Source of the DNA: Prinsepia uniflora
Lineage: Eukaryota; Streptophyta; Magnoliopsida; Rosales; Rosaceae
Direction of reading: 5' to 3'
Assembly: GCA_032719365.1 (NCBI GenBank)
Contig: CM064868.1
Span: 10,264,235-10,328,234, forward strand
Length of the DNA stretch: 64,000 nt
The first letter of the stretch is position 1. Every line of letters begins with the position of its first letter. The notes beneath the pieces are model-generated. The model saw nothing but the letters and a program-made list of their open reading frames with translations. It had not been told where the DNA came from and made no database searches. The position numbers were made by a program, and so were the translations under genes. Of the stretch, positions 56,508 to 64,000 are shown in pieces.

Positions 56508-56565
56508 CAATTTAACAGGACCTATCCCAATCCCCCCGGGATTAACGAGGGATGACCCTGCTCCC

Positions 56566-56586
56566 GTCTGACACGAAGTGTCAGAC
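56566..56586 (-). other. Perfect 9-bp hairpin in LTR (U5)
   Basis: GTCTGACAC, loop GAA, GTGTCAGAC. On the transcript strand the loop reads TTC closed by a C-G pair. It is the tightest version of the family stem. Confidence 0.8.
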
Positions 56587-57309
56587 AAGGGATATTTCCG
56601 ACCTTTTCCCTCCCGGGCTATCAGAGTACGCCAGGATCCGGAGGAGGCATGTGATATCTCGATCTCTGCTACAGTCCACATCCGCTGTCAACCTGAAGGG
56701 TATTAAAAACAGAAAGACTGTGAGTGGACAAAAATAAAGAATTTATAAAAAAACATTTCCATAAAAGACATTTATACCCTCCACTAAAAAGCATGCATGC
56801 ATAGTAAAACCATTTATCCAATAATATATGTTAAAACATCCATAATTAGGGTCTCAGCCCCAAATTCTGTAAATACGAGTCACCCGGGCTCCTGCCCAAA
56901 ACCATTTATAGAAAACCATAGTACAGTAAACATACGAGGGATCTCAGCCCAAATCCATTTATCATCATAAAACACAGTTTTCCAACCAGATTGAAATCAT
57001 GTTTATCCAATATATTCATATCCAGAACCTGTCACGGTAAAATAAAGCTACACGTGTGCTAACCGGGGTCTCAAACCCAAGTCTCTCCAGGGTCCACCCA
57101 GGTCAATGTCCGTAGATCAAGGACCCTCCCTGGAGGTAACGAACCATGCCCATCCTGAGAGTAAGGAACCCAACTGGGGGGCGACTCCACTCAGTCAGTG
57201 CTCCGTGACTACTCCGGGGTCCACCCAAGCCAACGACCCTCCCCGGAGGAGACAATCATATATAAATGATGGAATATGAAAAACCTTTTGAAACCATTCT
57301 TGAAACCTT

Positions 57310-57460
57310 TCAAGGATTCATGCCCGGCCCCCATAAGCCGTCATGAACCATAAAATCCTTTCATGGGTTCATGCCGGTTCCCATAAACCGTCATGACCCG
57401 TAAATCCATTTCAGGGGTTCATGCCGGTTCCCATAAACCGTCATGACCCATAAAAACCAT
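57310..57460. repeat. Minisatellite inside solo LTR (CATGCCGGTTCCCATAAACC)
   Basis: Three units of about 58-60 bp contain TTCATGCC(G)G.(T)CCCATAA(A/G)CCGTCATGA, each followed by a C-rich spacer. Confidence 0.8.
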
Positions 57461-59599
57461 TTGTAATACATAACTGGGCCCTAGGCCCGAATCCACATAC
57501 AAACTGGACCTCAAGTCCGATTCGTAGACCAACTGGGCCTCCAGCCCGACTCCGTAAATCAAATGGGTTTCGAACCCGAGTTTACCTTTTCGAATCCAAA
57601 ACCATTTCATGAAATCATATCCAAAACCCCAGGTATGGAAAATCAGTGTAAAACCGAAAAATCTCGATTTACGTGCAAGCACGTAAATCGCCTCGAAATA
57701 CGTGAAACCATATAATTCATAAATATCCAAATCAACATTATCAAATCATATGCATAATCCATTTGGAAATCCAAAACCATTTCATTTAGACCAATAAAGA
57801 CCTACAGCCCCGTATAGGCACCGTATAGGGCCGAAACCTCGAAATACGTGCCTATACGTAACCACACATCCAAATGCACTCATGGCAACACAAAAAAGTA
57901 TTTAAAACATATAATAAACATTTATGCATGCACCAATTTAGAAAACAAGGTCCACTCACAGACCGTCCGAGCTGCCGCCTCGATTTGCGTGCCATACGCT
58001 CTCCCGAGCCGATCACTATCACCGGGACTCCCAAACCTGTCCAAATTTTAATAGAAGGTTACTAACTACTTAATTAACCTCCCATTAAAGCCCCGTAATT
58101 TTCCCGAACTTTTAACTATTTTTAAACCGACCCTAAACCTTCCGACACCCCGAAACCTATCGAACCGATGTCCGATTGACACGAGACCAGTCCCAAAATC
58201 TTCGTTACATCGAATAGAAGATTTCCCATGTTGAACACTTTCCCAAATTATGGCCCACGCGTCCTCACGAACCCCTAGAAAGTCGAAAACACTGTTCATC
58301 GTCATCAACGACAGAACTGAACCAGTTTACTGTAGCAAAACACTGTTCATCTCGGGTTTTTCTTCCGTTTCTGGACTGATTCGGGGTCCGTTTGCTCCCA
58401 TTTTAATTCCTAAATTCCTATTTCTTCATTTCCTATCTAACCCAATCCCTAAAACTAAGAAAAACCACCCGAAACCGAGCTTCCATCCGCCATCAATGGT
58501 GGCCGGATTTTCTCCGGCCGTTCACGGCCATTTCCGGCCATCCCAAGCCCCAAAACTAATCCCATTCTACTCCTATAGTCCCCAGAAATGTTTCCCAATC
58601 CTTAGAATCGAACAAAAACTAACGAAACCGAAATTTGAATTTTTTTGGCATTTTCTTACCTCACGGTTTCTCTCCACCGTGAGCCGCCGCCGTGAGCCAC
58701 CGTGGCCGGCCGTCGTGTCCCTTCGCCGTCCTCATCCTCACGGTCACACACGGGTACAGTAGATTTATGGTGGTGAGGTGTGTTGTGTGTTTGAAAAATG
58801 AAGAACAAAGAAGAAAATGAAGAAAAAAATATGGAGGGGGGGTTTCGGGTTATGTGAGGAAAAACAAAGAAATGAAAATGATGAAGTGATGAAGTTTGAT
58901 GGCTGATGAGAGAATGGGAAATGGAGGGTGAGGATTTAAAGATGAGTTGAAATGGATGGTTAGGATTAATGGTTGGTGGATTTGATTATAAAATTAATTA
59001 AATAATATTAATTAATTATGTAGATCCACATTTTGGGGGAGTTAGCCAATAGGATGAGTGACACTTGTCACTCATCCATGGGACCCACCAAAATATCTGC
59101 CCAATCAGATTTCGCCAAATCGTCCCCGTCTCGAAGTTCGTGCATAGTGAAATCGAACTTCCGTGACCCATAACTCTCCCGTTTGAAGTCCGATTTCAGA
59201 GTGCCGCCTGTCTATGGATTCGTATCGTCCTTATCTACGTAATAGTCCTCGGCCCTCGGCCATCGGACATCCCGGTCAAAAAGTCAACTTTTGACCTCCT
59301 ATTCACCCAAATTACCAAAATGCCCCTAAACTTCCGAACGTCATAACTTCTTCCTCGAATGTCGGAATTGAACGTGCCACCTGTCTATGAACTCGTGACG
59401 TCACGAACTACGTCACGGTCATCGGTCAAAGTCCATTTGACCGCCCGAACGAAAAGTCAACATTTTACCCACGCTAGGGGCAAAACGGTCATTTCGCATC
59501 GTTCGTCCGATTTAGCCTAACTAATCACCGATTAACCTCACTAATCGTGATTAGTCACTAATCTAATCATGGAATTCAGGACGGGTCGTTACACAATTT

Positions 59600-60204
59600 C
59601 ACCATACCATGCTCTAGGAGCCTGCTTAAGTCCATATAGTGCTTTCTTCAACTTGTAAACCTTCCTTTTGTCAACTTGAACTTCAAACCCCTCAGGTGAT
59701 TAATGTAAACTTCTTCCTCCAATACTCCATTCAAGAATGCAGATTTTACATCCAATTGATAGAGTTTCCAGCTCTTTTGAGCAGCAAGAGCAATTAGGGA
59801 TCTGATTGTGTCAAGCCTTGCAACAGGTGCAAATGTTTCATTGAAATCTACCCCAAGTTATGTGCATAACCTTTTGATACCAATCTTGCCTTGTGCTTTT
59901 CAATAGAACCATCCAGTTTTAGCTTAGTCTTGTAGATCCATTTAACACCAATGATAGGTTTGTCCATTGGTCTATCTACCAAGCACCAGGTCCCATTCTT
60001 CTGAATCATATCAATCTCAGCCTCCATAGCCTTCTTCCATGCTAGATCCTTTGCTGCTGCTTCATAAGATTCAAGTTCAACAATGCACATGTGACACCTT
60101 ACATATGTGTCCTGTAGACTCCTGAGATTCATAGATGTGCCAGTGGAAGAATCTTTTTCTTCGCCCTCATTTTGATTTTCACCTTCAGACTCAGTATGAT
60201 TCAC
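59600..60204 (-). pseudogene. Copia RT N-terminal half, frameshifted
   Basis: A linker is followed by the RT start LAWKKAMEAEIDMIQKNGTW, VKWIYKTKLKLDGSIEKHKA and RLVSKGYAHNLG. There a frameshift near 59850 breaks the frame; text typical of the next RT segment (fingers/palm) continues in another frame to the solo-LTR border at 59598. Confidence 0.85.
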
Positions 60205-60219
60205 AAGTTCTTGTGAATA

Positions 60220-60840
60220 CTATCCTAAGTCCTCACCTAGTTCCTGAGCCTCATCAGAATCACTGCTAATAGTGAGAAACCTTCCACCATCAGTCTTGGA
60301 AGTATCCCAATCATAGACACTCTCTTCATCAAAGATTACACTTCTAGCAACCACAATCTTGTTAGTTTGCAGATTAAACAGTTTGTATCCTTTTTCACAA
60401 CTTCCATATCCCATGAAAATGCATTTCACACTTTTCTCATCTAGTTTTTATCATAGTTGATAAGCAATGTGAGAGTAGCAAATAGAACAAACAATTCTGA
60501 AATGCTTCACTCCTGGCCTCCTCCCACTGAACTGCTCAAATGGGGTTTTCCCATTTAGTGATTTGGTAGGACTTCTGTTCAGTAGATAAACAACAGTGCT
60601 TACTACTTCTCCCCAGAACCTATGAGGGACATTTTTCCCACACATCATTGCCCTTGCCATTTCCACCACGGTCGTGTTTTTTCTTTCAGCAACCTCATTT
60701 TGCTGAGGTGAATAAGCAACAATTAGTTGCCTCACAATCCCAGTTTCTTCACAGAAATTCTCAAACTCTTTTGAGAGATACTTTCCACCCCTGTCACTTC
60801 TAAGCCTCTTGATCTTGAAACCACTTTGTAATTCTATCAT
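60220..60840 (-). pseudogene. Copia integrase C-terminal part and linker
   Basis: RLRSDRGGKYLSKEF holds the second catalytic Asp and QQNEVAERKNTTVVEMARAM the catalytic Glu. HRFWGEVVSTVVYLLNRSPT and TPFEQFSGRRPGVKHFRI follow. A stop and frame change near 60448 separate it from MKCIFMGYGSCEKGYKLFN, the usual fold after integrase. It would have been collinear with the upstream fragment. Confidence 0.85.
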
Positions 60841-61740
60841 AGTTTAAACTTCTTGAAAACATTAAGAAACCTTGACTTATGTGACAAGAAATACAACCAG
60901 CACATTCTTGTATAATCATCAATGAAAGTCAGAAAATAATTGTTACCTCCAATAGTCCCAACTTGCATAGGACCACAGACATCAGAGTGGATGAGTTCTA
61001 AAGGTTGAGTTGCCCTTAGTGCAGGTTCTGAATCAAACTGTTCAACATGCTGTTTTCCTGCAACATAGCTTGCACAGACCTGATTCCCATCTTGTAGCTT
61101 AGGCATCCCAATCACCATATCCTTATGTTGTAGCTTCTTGAGACTTGTGTAGTTTAAATGGCCATATCTTCTATGCCACAGTTCAGAATCTTCTGAAATT
61201 GTTGCCCTCATGGCCACTGGTTTTACACAATCAAAGGTCATAGGGAAACACCTGTTTCTGGTCATAGGGATCTTAGCTACCCTGTGAACCAACTCCTTAT
61301 CTTCAAATATATCCACATATTGATCTCCAAACACAAGAAAATATCCATGTTCAATCATTTGCCCAACACTAAGCAGGTTTTCCTCCAAACCTGGTAGCAA
61401 CATAACATCTTTTATGTGTCTTTCTCCTTGCTTGGTCTGAATCACCAGTGTTCCCTTTCCCACTGCCTGTACCAGCTCTCCATTTCCCATTTTAACTTTG
61501 GCCTTGATGCTTTTGTCAACCTCAATTAACAAGGATTCCTGAGCAGTCATGTGATTACTACATGCACTATCAACATACCAAACATTTTCAGCCTTCACTG
61601 AAGCTGAATTATATGCATAAAACAGATTACCAGGTGTAGGAGTTTCAATTACTTCTTTTTCCATGTTCATTGACTTGGCACTCATGCAATCCTTGGCAAC
61701 ATGCCCAAGTTTGTTGCAATTGTAGCACTTAGGTTTAGTC
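60837..61740 (-). pseudogene. Copia CCHC knuckle, protease and integrase N-terminal part
   Basis: CYNCNKLGHVAKDC is an intact CCHC zinc knuckle (about 61725). The protease site reads WYVDSACSNHMT, with Ala where the catalytic D-S/T-G triad has Gly. The integrase zinc finger has LWHRRYGHLN but then CASYVAGK, with Tyr replacing the second cysteine. DVCGPM and FIDDYTRMCWLYFL carry the first catalytic Asp. These changes are expected of a dead copy. Confidence 0.87.
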
Positions 61741-62537
61741 TTGAACCAACATGTCCCTGAGTGCTTCCTGTCACAATTTTTGCACTTAGGTACTGAGTTT
61801 TCTGTTTTCTCAGAATGCTGGTGATGTCCTGTTTTCTCAGAATGCTGGTGATGTCCTGTTTTCTCTCCTATGTTAGACTTCTGGTTCCAGCCCCTACCCT
61901 TAAAGTTCTTCTTGAACTTCTCATGTGAACCTCCCTATTGTGACTTAGGATTTATAAACCAGCTAGCAAATGCTTTGTCTATATTTCCTTCACTGTGCAT
62001 CTCAATTCTTTGATCAAATACTCTAATGGAAGAAATGACACTCTCTACATTGATTTTGTCCAAATCCCTGGTTTATTCTATAATGGACACAATAGGATCA
62101 TAAGGCTTTGTCAAACTTATTAAGATTTTCTGTGCTAATCTCTTCTCAGATATGTTTTCACCATATGTTCTCATCTGATTCACAATCCCATACAGTCTTG
62201 ACATATAAACAGATAGGTTTTCATCATCCCTTATCCTTGCATACTCGAAATCACGTCTCAGGGACTGAAGTTTGACAGATCTTACCTTTGCATCACCTCT
62301 ATACTCTTGTTGCAACATATTCCAGGCTGCTTGAGCAGTCTCTTCATTTTGAATCCTTGGAAATATGTCTTCTGCAACTGCATTTTGTAGCATGTTGAGT
62401 GTCTTAGCGTCTCTCACAACATCTACCAGATTTAGTGGACGTGTAGGACCTGCTTCTCCTTCTCCAGTTGTCACAGCACCTGGAATTCCTTCTTCTATAT
62501 ACTTCCATAGATCATAACCTTTGAGCACAGTCTTCAT
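61741..62537 (-). pseudogene. Copia gag (UBN2-like), broken
   Basis: MKTVLKGYDLWKYIEEGIPG opens the visible part; the first 30 or so residues are lost at the LTR junction. AWNMLQQEYRGDAKVRSVKL, DFEYARIRDDENLSVYMSRL and QKILISLTKPYDPIVSIIE are typical of copia gag. A GAA-to-TAA-type stop at 62073-62075 and a TAG near 61935 interrupt it. A first Cys/His knuckle reads CKNCDRKHSGTC. Confidence 0.87.
61800..61862. repeat. 27-bp tandem duplication in the copia gag
   Basis: TCTGTTTTCTCAGAATGCTG-type text occurs twice in a row, repeating KTGHHQHSE in the predicted protein without breaking the frame. Confidence 0.85.
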
Positions 62538-62543
62538 CTTAAT

Positions 62544-63671
62544 TGTAACAGCCCATCCCGAAAGTCGGGATTAGATTAGTAGTTAATGACGGATTAGTGA
62601 AGTTGATCGGTAGTTAGTTGGCTGAATTCAGACGGAAGGTGCAAAATGACGATTTTGCCCCTAGAATGGGCAAAAATGTTGACTTTTTTTTCGGGCGGTC
62701 AAATGGACTTTGACCGATGACCATGACGTAATTCGGGACGTCACGAGTTCATAGACAGGTGGCATGTCCGATTTTGACATCCGAGGAGGAAATTATGATG
62801 TTCGGAAGTTCAAGGACAATTCAGTAATTTGGTTAAAATGGGCAATTTGTTGACTTTTTGGAGGACATGGACTTTTCACGTAATTCGAGGACCGTTAGGT
62901 GGGTCTCGACTCTCTAATTATAATGACAGGCGGCGCACTGTCATCGAAGTTCGGATGGCTCAGGGTTCGGTCAAGATATGCTAGGGACAGTTTGGTAATT
63001 TTACCTAACAAGGGCATTTTGGTCATTTGCTAGCCTAGGGATTTGTGCCCAGTGAGAGTGGGACACTTGGCTGTATTTGAAAAGGATGACCACCAGGTTT
63101 TGGACACCTGGCTGGGTCTGGACGGTGGTAGAAGCTTGTACAAACAGCCTCAACGTTTGTTTAAATGGGTTTATGTCGTGTGCACGATTTTGGACAAAAA
63201 CAGAGTAAGCCTTGAGGAACCTACCCTGCCACTCCCTTCGATCTTCCTCAAGTGCCTTGGAAAGGTGAATGAGAAAGATTGAGGATGATGAGATGCAGTT
63301 AACGGTGGTGGTATGGCCGTCCACAATGGCAAAAAGACGCTGGAAAAACCCGAAAAAATCTATTCAGTCCCTTGTTTGCGTTTAAAAGTGGTGAAGTTTG
63401 GTTGGAAGGGTTAACACGCGAATTGGTGAGCAGGATAGTGATTCTCGGGTTGCCAGGGGTTGAGGAAGCTTGGAACGGTGACCCGCCGTGGACGGTGACC
63501 GGAGAACTCGATACGGTAAGTTTGAAATTCAGAAATGGTAAGTTGGTTTTTGGTGCTTATTAATCGATATCACTGATCGAATAATGTTTTGGAGGTTGAA
63601 AGGGAATAAATGAACCTGGAAAAACGGATTTGGATGGCCGGAATCGTGGAAGTGTAGGACGAAGCTAATGG
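62544..63671 (+). mobile_element. Long LTR of the Tekay-like family, sense plus, interrupted
   Basis: It starts TGTAACAGCCCATCCC next to TTAAT, inside the copia gag. The U3 module (CATGACGTAATTCGGGACGT, CACGAGTTCATAGACAGGTG) is at about 62700-62950. It is cut at 63672 by an LTR of the same superfamily in the opposite orientation. The remainder lies outside the window, so solo or complete status is unknown. Confidence 0.85.
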
Positions 63672-64000
63672 TGACAGGACCAGTCCCAATTGGAACTCGA
63701 TAACTGTGTCTGGTCCTGCTCCCGTCTGACAAGTCGACTGAAACCCCGAAAGTACCCTTCAGCACCTGTCAGACCAGGGATAACTGCACTGATTTCTGCT
63801 CATGCCCCCGCCTTGTAATCCGCCCCGAGTATCGTGCCACGACCTAGAGGGTCATCAAAAACAAAGGTGTAAGTGGACAAAAATATATTCGTTAAAACAC
63901 ATTTGAAACAGACATCCTTTACCCTCCAGTTTTACAAATCATGCATGCATAGGGAAAAACATATGAAACACCAACACTGGCCTTCCAGCCAAACCACATA
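63672..64000 (-). mobile_element. Long LTR of the Tekay-like family, start only
   Basis: It begins TGACAGGACCAGTCCCAATT and matches the start of the solo LTR at 10669 (hairpin arms, CGACCTAGAGGGTCATCAAA, TACCCTCCAGTTTTACAAAT). The hairpin arms are GTCTGACA (63724-63731) and TGTCAGAC (63767-63774). It runs off the window. Confidence 0.88.

Larger units (their letters stand above)
56513..59593 (-). mobile_element. Solo LTR (3081 bp) of the Tekay-like family
   Basis: It starts TAACAGGACCTATCCC (the first dinucleotide mutated from TG to TA) and ends GGGTCGTTACA, with a perfect 5-bp TSD. A perfect 9-bp hairpin is at 56566-56586 with a 3-nt loop. Minisatellite blocks with CATGCCGGTTCCCATAAACC units lie at about 57310-57460, and the U3 module at about 59150-59470. 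The ORF at 58250-58762 is LTR sequence. Confidence 0.93.
56508..59598. repeat. Target-site duplication CAATT around a solo LTR
   Basis: CAATT at 56508-56512 and 59594-59598 flanks the LTR, within the copia RT. Confidence 0.9.
55610..62543 (-). mobile_element. Decayed Ty1/copia retrotransposon, split by a solo LTR
   Basis: The minus-strand order is gag (62537 down), CCHC knuckles, protease, integrase, RT and a 3' LTR remnant. This protease-integrase-RT order is the copia hallmark. The start of gag is cut off at 62544 by another LTR insertion. A 3-kb solo LTR separates the two halves of RT. RNase H is almost entirely missing: the frame ends at GTLSYGIEYE and the LTR follows. Confidence 0.88.

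Overview
This is nuclear DNA from a flowering plant, most likely a eudicot. It has three ordinary protein genes with plant introns, and the rest is plant transposable elements nested inside one another. No species can be named from the sequence. No bacterial, organellar, tRNA, rRNA or CRISPR feature was seen.

Layout. 1-20008 is a decayed Tat-lineage Ty3 (gypsy) retrotransposon on the minus strand: gag, protease, RT, two RNase H domains, integrase and an antisense extra ORF. Three younger insertions of one long-LTR (about 2.7 kb) Tekay/Del-like family broke it: a partial element with gag-pol at 1-6397 and two solo LTRs with perfect 5-bp target-site duplications (TSDs) at 10669-13382 and 16103-18833. 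20009-25156 is AT-rich and holds two hAT-type non-autonomous elements with 8-bp TSDs. 25162-35415 is a complete but pol-less LTR element (583-bp LTRs, TSD CCATG). It keeps only a gag start and an antisense PF04195-like ORF, and is itself filled with long LTRs. 35421-43389 is non-coding apart from a second copy of one hAT-like family and a 2-kb long-TIR element that carries an LRR gene fragment.

The genic island is 43390-53932. It has a small plant-specific intronless gene (43390-44010, +), an 11-exon NAR1/GOLLUM gene for cytosolic Fe-S cluster assembly (44409-48127, -), a solo LTR, two more hAT elements and a 3-exon CASP-like membrane protein gene of the 2B type (53081-53932, -). NAR1 and the small gene converge, 398 bp apart. 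55610-62543 is a decayed Ty1/copia element on the minus strand, split by another solo LTR (56513-59593). The window ends in two oppositely oriented LTRs nested in each other.

The most interesting signal is in the long-LTR family. Copies share a stem (GTCTGACA / TGTCAGAC) near the end of the LTR next to the primer-binding site. Its loop varies from 3 to about 88 nt, and one copy shows a compensatory base change. The family also shares a duplicated U3 module carrying TGACGT / ACGTCA and TTGACT motifs, imperfect terminal inverted repeats of about 16 bp, and copy-specific minisatellites. Nothing amounts to a new multi-gene system.
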